A stretch of DNA of 38,400 nt from Chryseobacterium sp. SC28 (lineage in GTDB: Bacteria; Bacteroidota; Bacteroidia; Flavobacteriales; Weeksellaceae), in assembly GCF_003932955.1 (NCBI RefSeq), contig NZ_QOVY01000022.1, positions 1 through 38,400 of the forward strand, read 5' to 3'. Each line of letters starts with the position of its first letter. Within the stretch, counting starts at the first letter, position 1. This document shows, in pieces, positions 1-7,321 of the stretch. The notes beneath the pieces were generated by a model, which saw nothing but the letters and a program-made list of their open reading frames with translations, was not told where the DNA came from and did no database searches. Position numbers and translations under genes: made by a program.

Positions 1-11
1 ATTTAAGAAAG

Positions 12-41
12 AAAGTTGCCTGAGAAGGACAACTTTTTATT
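12..41 (+). terminator. Rho-independent terminator of an upstream gene outside the window
   Basis: A hairpin pairs AAAGTTG (12-18) with CAACTTT, and CCT with AGG, around a GAGA loop with one bulged A. A T-rich run follows directly on the plus strand. The gene it serves lies left of the window. Confidence 0.6.
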
Positions 42-76
42 TTTTTACTAAAGAATATGAATAGATAAAAATTAAA

Positions 77-118
77 AATCCGACTCACTTTTTGTTGTGA
101 GACGGATTCTTTGTTTTG
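77..118 (+). terminator. Second rho-independent terminator
   Basis: Two 12-nt arms (77-88 and 97-108) pair through AATCCG and CTCAC, with one A/A mismatch and an 8-nt T-rich loop. CTTTGTTTT follows. With the hairpin at 12-41 it forms a tandem terminator, or serves a converging transcript. Confidence 0.6.
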
Positions 119-342
119 TAAATTCGTACAAGTCGGAACTGTTTTTTAGGAACCGATTCCATCATAAGTCATACTTGCGATAGATCTGCTTAAAAAGGTC
201 GTTGCCGCCATAAAATATTCATCATTTTTCACTTTTCTGATCGTTTTTCACGGAGAAATTCTAATTTTTGCAATTGCGTTTTGATATTTCATAAATTAGA
301 TTCCTGTAAAACCAATGTTCCAAATTTAAGTTATTGCATTGA
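119..342. other. Intergenic stretch with nothing recognisable
   Basis: AT-rich sequence between the tandem terminators and the first palindromic unit. I see no open frame of note, no tRNA, and no clear TAnnTTTG promoter box. Confidence 0.5.
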
Positions 343-398
343 AAATTCCCCTCCTTTGGAGGGGTGGCAAAAATTCAAAGAATTTTTGACGGGGTGGT
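343..398 (+). repeat. REP-like two-hairpin unit, copy 1 (upstream of the DUF559 gene)
   Basis: The unit starts AAAATTCCCC. Hairpin A is CCCCTCC (348-354) with GGAGGGG (358-364), loop TTT. TGG follows. Hairpin B is CAAAAATTC (368-376) with GAATTTTTG (380-388), loop AAA. It ends ACGGGGTGG. Two more copies lie at 832-885 (same strand) and 897-953 (opposite strand). The DUF559 start codon is 18 nt beyond the end of this unit. The architecture resembles REP/BIME palindromes, but I do not recognise a named family. Confidence 0.8.
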
Positions 399-416
399 AA
401 ATCAAAAAACTAATAA

Positions 417-833
417 ATGAATGAAATCCTTACCCAAATCCACGGCATCCCGATCCGCAGGAATTTCGTGGAAAACATACCCTACAATCCGCATCTAAAA
501 AAATTATTAAGCGGTAAACGCAAAGCAGGAATCCTGAGCGAAGTGCTTTTCTGGAAACAAGTTCGGGCAAGAACATTTCACAATATAGATTTCGACAGAC
601 AAAGAATTATCGGAAACTACATTGTCGATTTTTATGTCAAAACCCTTGGACTAATTATTGAAATCGATGGTTCGAGTCACGCCGAAAAAGAAGTTGATGA
701 TGGAATACGGCAAACTTATTTGGAATCTTTGAATTTAAAAATATTCAGAATGACTGATTTTGATGTGAAGAATAATTTGGCTTTGGTGATGAAGGATTTA
801 GAAGCGTTTATCATCGAAAATTATAGATTTTAA
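417..833 (+). CDS. DUF559 domain protein, Vsr-like PD-(D/E)XK endonuclease fold
   Basis: This 138-residue protein carries the DUF559 signature: QRIIGNYIVDFYV around 62-74 followed by IIEIDGSSH at 80-88. These form the PD-(D/E)XK-like core with D71, E82, D84 and H88 as likely metal or catalytic positions; E42 in the preceding helix matches the family's early acidic residue. DUF559 is related to very-short-patch-repair endonucleases, but its biological role is not established. The ATG lies 18 nt after one palindromic unit and the stop codon TAA overlaps the first bases of the next, so gene and repeats look like one module. It stands alone, with no methylase or toxin/antitoxin partner beside it. 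A DNA nicking or cleaving activity on the flanking hairpins is inference only. Confidence 0.85.
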   Translation: MNEILTQIHGIPIRRNFVENIPYNPHLKKLLSGKRKAGILSEVLFWKQVRARTFHNIDFDRQRIIGNYIVDFYVKTLGLIIEIDGSSHAEKEVDDGIRQTYLESLNLKIFRMTDFDVKNNLALVMKDLEAFIIENYRF

Positions 834-885
834 AATTCCCATGCTCCGGAGGGGTGGATTCTACCAAAGGGAGAAGACGGGTGGT
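832..885 (+). repeat. REP-like two-hairpin unit, copy 2 (degenerate, overlaps the DUF559 stop)
   Basis: It begins AAAATTCCC inside the stop codon of the DUF559 gene. Hairpin A has decayed to the core CTCCGGAG (844-851). Hairpin B pairs TTCT.CC (859-865) with GG.AGAA (869-875) around an AAA loop, with one A/G mismatch. It ends GACGGGTGG. Same orientation as copy 1, so the gene is flanked by direct copies. Confidence 0.7.
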
Positions 886-896
886 TCAGCATAATT

Positions 897-953
897 GACC
901 ACCCCGCCAATTTGCTATGCAAATTGTCACCCCTCCCGAGGAGGGGAATTTTT
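897..953 (-). repeat. REP-like two-hairpin unit, copy 3 (inverted)
   Basis: Read on the minus strand it has the same plan: AAAAATTCCCC, hairpin A (930-936 with 940-946, loop CGA on plus), then hairpin B as CAATTTGC (908-915) with GCAAATTG (919-926), then GGCGGGGTGG. Hairpin B differs in sequence from copies 1 and 2 but is again a palindrome. Copies 2 and 3 face each other 11 nt apart, a BIME-like arrangement. The unit underlies the extended open frame upstream of hutU, which argues against a hutU start there. Confidence 0.8.
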
Positions 954-1045
954 GCGCAATTCGTTACGATATATTTTCCAAATTAAATATCTTTAAACCC
1001 ACAAAAAAATCCATCAACTATCAACAATCAACCATCAACTACATA

Positions 1046-3031
1046 ATGACTTTCCAGCAACAAATCCATCAAGGCATTCCGACGGAATTACCTCAGCCAA
1101 AACCATACGACTCCAATATCAATCACGCTCCTAAACGTAAAGAAATTCTAACAGAAGAAGAGAAAAAACTCGCTCTGAAAAATGCTTTACGCTACTTCGA
1201 GCCAAAATTTCACGCAGAATTGTTGCCGGAATTCAAGGAAGAACTGGAAAAATACGGACGAATTTATATGTACCGCTTCCGTCCGGATTACGAGATGAAA
1301 GCGAGAGATATTGCAGAATATCCCGGAAAATCTGAGCAGGCAAAAGCGATCATGCTGATGATTCAGAACAACTTGGATCCTGCGGTGGCACAACATCCGC
1401 ACGAACTGATAACTTATGGCGGAAACGGTGCCGTTTTCCAGAACTGGGCGCAGTATCTTTTGACGATGAAATATCTGTCGGAAATGACGGACGAACAAAC
1501 TTTGACGATGTATTCTGGTCATCCGATGGGATTATTTCCTTCGCACAAAGATGCACCGAGAGTGGTGGTGACGAACGGAATGGTGATTCCAAACTATTCC
1601 AAGCCGGATGATTGGGAAAAGTTTAATGCGCTGGGTGTTTCGCAGTATGGGCAAATGACGGCGGGAAGTTATATGTACATCGGTCCACAGGGAATTGTTC
1701 ACGGAACGACGATTACGGTTTTGAATGCGTTCAGAAAAATCAATAAAGAGCCAAAAGGCGGATTATTCGTCACGTCAGGTTTGGGCGGAATGTCGGGAGC
1801 GCAGCCAAAAGCTGGAAATATCGCCGGTTGCATCACCGTTTGTGCGGATGTGAATCCTAAGGTTACAAAAATACGTCACGAACAGAAATGGGTAGACGAA
1901 ATCCACGAAAATCTGGATGAATTGGTGATAAGAGTGAGAAAAGCTCAGGAAAACCAGGAAACGGTTTCTCTCGCTTATCTTGGAAATGTGGTGTATGTCT
2001 GGGAGAAATTTGATGAAGAAAATTTGAAAATCGATATTGGTTCAGACCAGACTTCGCTTCACAATCCCTGGGCGGGCGGTTATTATCCGGCGGGCCAAAC
2101 TTTTGAAGAATCCAATAAAATGATGGCAGAAAACCCCGAATTATTCAAAGAAAAAGTTCAGGAAAGCCTGCGAAGACACGCTGCTGCCATCAACAAACAT
2201 ACCGCAAAAGGAACCTATTTCTTCGATTACGGCAATGCCTTTTTACTCGAAGCCTCAAGAGCCGGAGCCGATGTAATGTCGGAAAATCCTACCATTGGCA
2301 GAGAATTTAAATATCCATCTTACGTTCAGGATATTATGGGACCGATGTGTTTTGATTATGGATTCGGGCCGTTCCGTTGGGTTTGTACCAGCGGAAAACC
2401 GGAAGATTTACAGAAAACGGATGATATGGCTTGTGCCGTTTTGGAAGAAATGATCAAAACCTCGCCAAAGGAAATCCAACAGCAGATGAAAGACAATATC
2501 ACGTGGATCAAAGGCGCTCAGGAAAACAATCTGGTCGTTGGTTCGGAGGCGAGAATTTTATACGCCGATGCCGAAGGAAGAATGAAAATCGCTGAAGCCT
2601 TCAACAAAGCCATTGCCAACGGAGAAATCGGGGCGGTGGTTTTGGGAAGAGACCATCACGATGTTTCGGGGACGGATTCTCCATACCGAGAGACCTCCAA
2701 TATTTATGACGGCTCAAGATTTACGGCCGATATGGCGATCCAGAATGTGATTGGCGACAGTTTCCGTGGGGCGACTTGGGTGAGCATCCACAACGGTGGC
2801 GGCGTTGGCTGGGGCGAAGTCATCAACGGTGGTTTCGGGATGTTGCTCGATGGAAGCGATGATGCCGACAGAAGATTAAAATCTATGCTTTTCTGGGACG
2901 TGAACAACGGAATTTCCCGACGAAGCTGGGCCAGAAATGAAGGTGCAGTTTTTGCGATTAAAAGAGCAATGGAAGCTGAGCCGAATTTAAAGGTGACGCT
3001 GCCTAATTTTGTGGATGAGGGATTGTTTTAA
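1046..3031 (+). CDS. hutU: Urocanate hydratase
   Basis: It converts urocanate to 4-imidazolone-5-propionate in cytosolic histidine degradation, using tightly bound NAD+. The 661-residue product is the long form common in Bacteroidota (the Pseudomonas type is about 555). Family blocks include YGGNG at 124-128, the HPMGLFPS stretch, GLGGMSGAQPKAGN from 245 with the Rossmann-like NAD+ region, FDYGFGPFRWVCTSG, and GGGVGWGEVINGGFGM near the C terminus. I take the ATG at 1046 because the protein there begins with the family's usual MTFQQQIHQGIP. The frame is open back to 917, but that part would translate palindromic repeat 897-953. No hutH, hutI or hutG lies nearby, so the gene appears isolated from the rest of the pathway. 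Confidence 0.95.
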   Translation: MTFQQQIHQGIPTELPQPKPYDSNINHAPKRKEILTEEEKKLALKNALRYFEPKFHAELLPEFKEELEKYGRIYMYRFRPDYEMKARDIAEYPGKSEQAKAIMLMIQNNLDPAVAQHPHELITYGGNGAVFQNWAQYLLTMKYLSEMTDEQTLTMYSGHPMGLFPSHKDAPRVVVTNGMVIPNYSKPDDWEKFNALGVSQYGQMTAGSYMYIGPQGIVHGTTITVLNAFRKINKEPKGGLFVTSGLGGMSGAQPKAGNIAGCITVCADVNPKVTKIRHEQKWVDEIHENLDELVIRVRKAQENQETVSLAYLGNVVYVWEKFDEENLKIDIGSDQTSLHNPWAGGYYPAGQTFEESNKMMAENPELFKEKVQESLRRHAAAINKHTAKGTYFFDYGNAFLLEASRAGADVMSENPTIGREFKYPSYVQDIMGPMCFDYGFGPFRWVCTSGKPEDLQKTDDMACAVLEEMIKTSPKEIQQQMKDNITWIKGAQENNLVVGSEARILYADAEGRMKIAEAFNKAIANGEIGAVVLGRDHHDVSGTDSPYRETSNIYDGSRFTADMAIQNVIGDSFRGATWVSIHNGGGVGWGEVINGGFGMLLDGSDDADRRLKSMLFWDVNNGISRRSWARNEGAVFAIKRAMEAEPNLKVTLPNFVDEGLF

Positions 3032-3032
3032 T

Positions 3033-3052
3033 CCTTGGAATGAATTCCAAGG
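3033..3052 (+). terminator. Inverted repeat just after hutU, possible terminator
   Basis: CCTTGGAA (3033-3040) pairs with TTCCAAGG (3045-3052) around TGAA, one base after the hutU stop. No T-run follows directly. The next hairpin (GTCGC-TTT-GCGAC at 3067-3079, then T5ACGT8) inside the repeat is a better terminator shape; together they probably end the hutU transcript. Confidence 0.5.
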
Positions 3053-3155
3053 TTGGAAAATCGGTCGTCGCTTTGCGACTTTTTACGTTTTTTTTAAGAG
3101 AGTTCTGTAGGAACGAACGATATTATAGTGTTGGAATTTATTCCGACAACAATTT
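3049..3155. repeat. 107-bp direct repeat, copy 1
   Basis: Nearly identical to 3171-3276; the only difference I see is one extra T in a poly-T run (8 versus 7). It contains the hairpin GTCGC-TTT-GCGAC followed by T-rich sequence, then TGTAGGAACGAACGATATT, and ends in a GTTGGAAT/ATTCCGACAAC inverted repeat. The look is that of an interspersed Bacteroidota intergenic repeat, but I cannot name the family. It has no convincing coding content. Confidence 0.85.
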
Positions 3156-3170
3156 GAAAGGACGCTACCG

Positions 3171-3276
3171 AAGGTTGGAAAATCGGTCGTCGCTTTGCGA
3201 CTTTTTACGTTTTTTTAAGAGAGTTCTGTAGGAACGAACGATATTATAGTGTTGGAATTTATTCCGACAACAATTT
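3171..3276. repeat. 107-bp direct repeat, copy 2
   Basis: Second copy, period 122 bp, separated from copy 1 by 15 unique bases. It ends about 130 bp before the aldehyde dehydrogenase start. The near-perfect identity implies recent duplication or gene conversion. Confidence 0.85.
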
Positions 3277-3407
3277 TAGGATGCTCTCTTTATCAAATTA
3301 AAAGTGTCTTTAATAGAATAAATCTATGTCAAAATCTTCCCATACTCAATCTTTATCGGTAAATTTATTATTGCCAAATTAACAAATCTAACATCAAAAA
3401 ATATCTT

Positions 3408-5033
3408 ATGAGTTCAGAAAACCCCACTTTCCAAGACCTTTTCAAAAGCGAAAACGATATCCCAGAAGAATATAAAGTCCCAACCATCCACCAAAGAGAA
3501 TATCTGCTAAACGGAGAACTAATCCAATGGAACGGCGACGTGACAGAGATCTACTCCCCCATCTGCATCCCCACTGAAAATGGATTGCAAAGAAAATTGC
3601 TGGGAAGCATCCCAAACATTACCGCAAAAGAAGCGATGGACGTGTTGGAAGCCTCGGTAAAAGCCTACGACAACGGACTTGGAGAATGGCCAACAATGTC
3701 GGTTGAAGCACGAATCAAATGTATGCAGAAATTTGTTTATCTGATGATTCAGCAGCGCGATCTCGTCATCAAGCTTTTGATGTGGGAAATCGGAAAAACT
3801 TTGCCCGACTCCACCAAAGAATTCGACCGAACCGTCGATTACATCAACCTTACCATTGATGCCTTGAAAGATCTCGACCGCGAGTCCTCCAGATTCAAAG
3901 AAGCGGAAGGCACGATTGCGCAAATCCGACGGGCGCCGCTCGGCGTTGTCCTAAGTATGGGGCCGTTTAATTATCCCTTGAACGAGATTTTTACTACATT
4001 GATTCCTGCCTTGATTATGGGAAATACCATTCTTTTCAAACTGCCGAAACACGGCGTTCTCGCCCATTATCCTTTGCTAAAAGCTTTTCAAGAAGCGTTT
4101 CCCAAAGGAACTGTGAACACACTTTACGGCAAAGGTTCCGAGATCATCACCCCGATTATGGAAAGCGGAAAAGTGAATGTTTTGGCTTTCATCGGATCCA
4201 GCAAAGTGGCAAACGGACTTAAAAAACTGCATCCAAAAGTGAATAGACTGCGGGCAATCTTGAGCCTCGACGCCAAAAATGCAGCCATCGTGACAAAACA
4301 TGCCAACATCGATGTGGCGGTGAGTGAATGCATCTTGGGCGCCCTTTCCTTCAATGGGCAACGATGCACTGCTTTGAAACTAATCTTCGTCCAAAAAGAG
4401 GTTGCTGAAGAATTTACACAGAAATTAAGCACCGCCGTTTCTGCCATGAAAGCCGGTTTGCCGTGGGAAAAAGATGTGAAAATAACGCCACTTCCCGAAG
4501 TCAACAAGCCGCCTTATCTTAAAGAATGTATCGAAGACGCCTTGGCGAAAGGTGCTAAGGTTTTAAACGAAAACGGAGGTTACAACGAAGCTTCCTTCGT
4601 CTTTCCGGCAGTCGTCTATCCCGTGAACGACCAAATGAAACTCTACCACGAGGAGCAGTTTGGCCCCATCATTCCTATTGTTCCGTTTGATGATATTTCG
4701 GAACCAATCGACTATCAGGTAAATGCCAATCACGGGATGCAAGTCAGTATTTTCAGCGAAGATCCGGTGGAAACCTCCAAATTGATTGACGCATTTGTGA
4801 ACTTGGTAAGCCGTGTGAATATCAATTGCCAAGCGCAGCGCGGCCCGGACGTTTTCCCATTTACGGGTAGAAAAGACAGCGCCGAGGGAACGCTTTCCGT
4901 TTTTGATGCTTTGAGGTCGTTTTCTATTCGTTCTTTGGTGGCTGCAAAAATCACGGAGTCCAACAAAACTTTATTGAACTCGATTGTAAGAGACCACGAT
5001 TCCAATTTCTTGAGTACAGATTATATTTTTTAA
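3408..5033 (+). CDS. Aldehyde dehydrogenase, NADP-dependent glyceraldehyde-3-phosphate dehydrogenase (GapN)-like
   Basis: A 541-residue ALDH-superfamily enzyme. Typical features: RRAPLGVVLSMGPFNYP with the oxyanion Asn at 188, the cofactor-binding FKLPKHG region, GSSKVANGL, the nucleophile Cys320 in GQRCTALK, and EEQFGPIIPI. The RCTALK signature and overall pattern suggest non-phosphorylating GAPDH, which oxidises glyceraldehyde 3-phosphate to 3-phosphoglycerate with NADP+. The odd point is the general base: where most ALDHs read ELGGK, 34 residues before the Cys, this protein reads SLDAK (285-290 region), with Ser286 in place of Glu. Pyrroline-5-carboxylate dehydrogenase in this same window keeps Glu293 and Cys327, also 34 apart. 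Substrate is therefore less certain than the superfamily. It is monocistronic with its own terminator. Confidence 0.8.
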   Translation: MSSENPTFQDLFKSENDIPEEYKVPTIHQREYLLNGELIQWNGDVTEIYSPICIPTENGLQRKLLGSIPNITAKEAMDVLEASVKAYDNGLGEWPTMSVEARIKCMQKFVYLMIQQRDLVIKLLMWEIGKTLPDSTKEFDRTVDYINLTIDALKDLDRESSRFKEAEGTIAQIRRAPLGVVLSMGPFNYPLNEIFTTLIPALIMGNTILFKLPKHGVLAHYPLLKAFQEAFPKGTVNTLYGKGSEIITPIMESGKVNVLAFIGSSKVANGLKKLHPKVNRLRAILSLDAKNAAIVTKHANIDVAVSECILGALSFNGQRCTALKLIFVQKEVAEEFTQKLSTAVSAMKAGLPWEKDVKITPLPEVNKPPYLKECIEDALAKGAKVLNENGGYNEASFVFPAVVYPVNDQMKLYHEEQFGPIIPIVPFDDISEPIDYQVNANHGMQVSIFSEDPVETSKLIDAFVNLVSRVNINCQAQRGPDVFPFTGRKDSAEGTLSVFDALRSFSIRSLVAAKITESNKTLLNSIVRDHDSNFLSTDYIF

Positions 5034-5103
5034 GAATTTAATGCAATAAGCAGGTTTCCCGATTAAAAGCGAGTTGGGAGTCTTTTCCTCTTTAATTCTT
5101 CTG

Positions 5104-5134
5104 AAGTTCCGGATCTTGCTTTCCGGAACTTTTT
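5104..5134 (+). terminator. Rho-independent terminator of the GapN-like gene
   Basis: AAGTTCCGG (5104-5112) pairs perfectly with CCGGAACTT (5123-5131), 10-nt loop, and the plus strand continues in T. It stands between two convergent genes; the minus strand lacks a T-run after it, so it serves the plus-strand gene. Confidence 0.85.
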
Positions 5135-5175
5135 GAAATGGAAAAGTATGCTAAGTTAAAAGACGATGTACGCCA

Positions 5176-6255
5176 TCATCTGTCAATCATTACGTTATTC
5201 TGCACTTCGATACTTTCCTCGTGGATCGCTTTGAAGACTTTCTCGATGAAACCCTGAGACATGCCCGTCTCTATCGCTTTTTGATTGGCATATTCCGCAA
5301 TCACTTTCCACCGTTCGGGCTGGAAGATGGCGATGTTATTTTCTTTCTTCAGTGCGCCTATTTTTTCGGAAATTTTCATTCTTTGCGACAGCATTTCGAT
5401 TAGCTGAAAATCTATGTCGCTGATGAGGGTTCTGTGCTTTCCCATCTCGTCTTCGTAGCCGGAGATATCGGTATTGCGGACTTTCAGGTTTTTGATCATC
5501 TCGGCCAGCACTTCCGGCGTAATCTGCTGCGAAGCGTCGCTCCAGGCGTTATCCGGATCGGGATGGGTTTCTATGATTGCTCCCTGATAACCCACGTTGA
5601 ACGCTTCTTGAGCAATGCCTTCCAGGCAAGTCCTATTTCCACAAATATGGGAAGGATCTATGAAAAGCGGAATATTTGGAAATTGATTTTTGAAATCCAA
5701 AGCTATTTGCCAGTTCGGGATGTTTCTGTATTTTGTTTTCTGATAAGTAGAAAAACCGCGATGGATCGCTCCGACATTCTCGATACCCTGCCCAAGCAAT
5801 CTTTCCAATGCACCGATCCAAAGCGCCAAATCTGGATTCACGGGGTTCTTGACCAAGATCGGTTTCTGCGTTCCCCGCAAGGCCTGCGCAATTTCCTGTA
5901 CCGTAAACGGATTGACTGTGGAACGGGCGCCAATCCAGAGAATATCGACATCTGCTTCCAGCGCTGCGAAAACGTGGTGTGCATTGGCCACCTCGGTAGC
6001 CGTTTTGAAACCATATTCGTCTTTGACTTTTTTCAGCCAGTTGAGACCGATGACGCCTACGCCTTCGAAGCCGTTTGGTTTGGTCCTCGGCTTCCAAATT
6101 CCGGCTCGGAACGCCGATATTTCTGCACCGCTTTCCCTCAGCCTTCTCGCAGTTTCCAGCATTTGGGTTTCGCTTTCTGCGCTGCACGGTCCGGCGATGA
6201 TCATTGGATTGGCGAAGTCTTGGATCCAATCGTTCTTCAATTCGTTTAGGTTCAT
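5176..6255 (-). CDS. Bifunctional DAHP synthase (type I-beta) / chorismate mutase (AroQ type)
   Basis: A 359-residue fusion of the first shikimate step (phosphoenolpyruvate plus erythrose 4-phosphate to DAHP) with chorismate mutase (chorismate to prephenate). The N-terminal domain, about 1-258, shows IIAGPCSAES at 19-28, FRAGIWKPRTKPNGF, WIGARSTVNPF, LVKNPVNPD, the metal-site DPSHICGNR and IIETHPDPD. The C-terminal domain, about 265-350, is all-helical AroQ: RTLISDIDFQLIEMLSQRM with the catalytic Arg-rich helix, then KIGALKKENN. In related Bacillus enzymes the mutase domain acts as an allosteric sensor; that is family knowledge, not seen here. The enzyme is cytosolic. The gene stands alone between convergent and tandem neighbours. 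Confidence 0.93.
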   Translation of the reverse strand: MNLNELKNDWIQDFANPMIIAGPCSAESETQMLETARRLRESGAEISAFRAGIWKPRTKPNGFEGVGVIGLNWLKKVKDEYGFKTATEVANAHHVFAALEADVDILWIGARSTVNPFTVQEIAQALRGTQKPILVKNPVNPDLALWIGALERLLGQGIENVGAIHRGFSTYQKTKYRNIPNWQIALDFKNQFPNIPLFIDPSHICGNRTCLEGIAQEAFNVGYQGAIIETHPDPDNAWSDASQQITPEVLAEMIKNLKVRNTDISGYEDEMGKHRTLISDIDFQLIEMLSQRMKISEKIGALKKENNIAIFQPERWKVIAEYANQKAIETGMSQGFIEKVFKAIHEESIEVQNNVMIDR

Positions 6256-6620
6256 ATTTGTAATGATATTTTTTAAATTAATGCAATACTATTTCTGTTA
6301 TAAATTTTGATTTATAATTCTTTTCCAAAAAATAAAAGGTTTCAAACTTTAGATGATTTACGGGAACAGGCCGTCTTTTGTAGTTTTTTTGAGAAAGAAA
6401 TTTTAATCAGCTAAACCAATAAAATCGGTAATAGACCGGGAAATTCTTACGCTCGGCGTCAAAAAAACCAAATAATTTCCCCAAATACTTGGCAGATTTA
6501 TCAGCTGTGAAATATGGAAAGCAAGTTAAGTCCATTCGTCGATGCCTTGTCGGCGTTCTTTGTAGAAACATTGTGTTATTATACCAATTTGCGGGAGAAA
6601 TCCTGAACAAATATATAAAT
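6256..6620. other. 365-bp intergenic region with no supported gene
   Basis: Lies between the end of dnaX and the DAHP synthase start, both on the minus strand. I find no tRNA, no convincing open frame (a 67-codon minus frame has no family resemblance), and no TAnnTTTG box close to the DAHP synthase. A weak ACGG/CCGT hairpin near 6360-6375 is followed by T-rich sequence on plus. The terminator of dnaX and promoter of the DAHP synthase must lie here, but I cannot place them. Confidence 0.4.
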
Positions 6621-7313
6621 TTATGTCAAATCAAACTTCATCAGATCATCTAAATCTTTCAAAAGAGGATTGATTTTCACAAACTTCTCGAACATCTTTT
6701 TCTTGGTCATCATTTCTTTCTTAATCGTGGAATCGGTCATATATTCTACTTCGATCGCGAAATTGTTGACTTTGTGCTTGAAATGGTTGAAGAATTCTGT
6801 ACTTAATTTGTCGAATTCTGCCTTTGCTGTGGACGAAGAATATTTGACCGTAATGAGGTGTTCATCGGACTTTTCCAATTTGAAACTGCTCACGGCATTG
6901 AAAGCGACGGTATTGGTTTTGGCAAGATCTTTTAGGAAAGTGCTCCAAGCATTATCGACGTCGGTTTGTGAAAAATGATGGGCAGGAAGATTTTGATCTC
7001 CGGCGTCGGTAATTTCATTTTTTTCCGTGTCTTCTTTTTTTTGAAGAACCGCTTTGATGCTGAATTTGGAATTAGAAGAGCTTTTGCCGATAGGTTCAGT
7101 TGCCTTTTGAATCCCATTTTTTGGTTCCGCAAGGGAAATATTGGTTGCGGGTGGCTGTCCTTCGACGTCGCTCAGGATAGCGCTTTTGTTGGTTTTTGGT
7201 TCTTTAGATTCTGGTTTCGACTCTTCAGTCTTGGTTGACTTCGTCGAATCGTTCTGATTTCTTGGCTCTTGTAAAAGATTAGCTTCAAGAAATGGTGCTA
7301 ATATTAAGAACTT
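6621..7313 (-). CDS. dnaX: dnaX tau-specific C-terminal extension, reached by -1 frameshift
   Basis: This frame is open without a stop for 230 codons and joins the dnaX frame exactly at the A10 tract (7321-7312). It starts KFLILAPFLE, runs through a Lys/Glu/Ser/Pro-rich linker of about 115 residues, and then a folded domain from NAWSTFLKDLAKTNTV to the end (NPLLKDL...KFDLT). That last domain matches the C-terminal tau domain of Bacteroidota DnaX as I know it, which binds the polymerase alpha subunit and helicase. Only 90 codons follow the first GTG in the conserved part, so independent translation is unlikely. The predicted fused tau is 588 residues (358 plus 230). The alternative is a real or sequencing one-base deletion in the homopolymer. 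Confidence 0.8.
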   Translation of the reverse strand, partial: KFLILAPFLEANLLQEPRNQNDSTKSTKTEESKPESKEPKTNKSAILSDVEGQPPATNISLAEPKNGIQKATEPIGKSSSNSKFSIKAVLQKKEDTEKNEITDAGDQNLPAHHFSQTDVDNAWSTFLKDLAKTNTVAFNAVSSFKLEKSDEHLITVKYSSSTAKAEFDKLSTEFFNHFKHKVNNFAIEVEYMTDSTIKKEMMTKKKMFEKFVKINPLLKDLDDLMKFDLT

Positions 7314-7321
7314 TTTTTTTT
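7278..7321 (-). promoter_or_regulatory. dnaX: Putative dnaX frameshift/slippage site with downstream hairpin
   Basis: On the minus strand dnaX reads ACT AAA AAA AAA AGT TCT TAA. The ten As (7321-7312) allow tandem -1 slippage on A AAA AAA or transcriptional slippage. The gamma-frame stop TAA (7306-7304) comes two codons later. Nine nucleotides after the tract's G, ATTAGC (7302-7297) can pair with GCTAAT (7283-7278), a modest stem that could stimulate slippage. E. coli dnaX uses ribosomal -1 shifting on A AAA AAG, and Thermus dnaX uses transcriptional slippage on an A9 run. Confidence 0.7.

Noticed and set aside
917-1045. 43-codon N-terminal extension of hutU
   Set aside because: It translates repeat copy 3 (897-953) and AT-rich spacer; the family N terminus begins at the ATG at 1046.
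3040-3231. 63-codon open frame
   Set aside because: It is the translation of the direct repeat pair; no other evidence of coding.
5434-6249. 271-codon open frame antisense to DAHP synthase
   Set aside because: The minus-strand frame carries every motif of the fused enzyme; the plus-strand product looks random.
6621-6893. A separate 90-residue gene after dnaX
   Set aside because: The same frame is open back to the A10 tract and carries the tau linker, so it is better read as part of dnaX.
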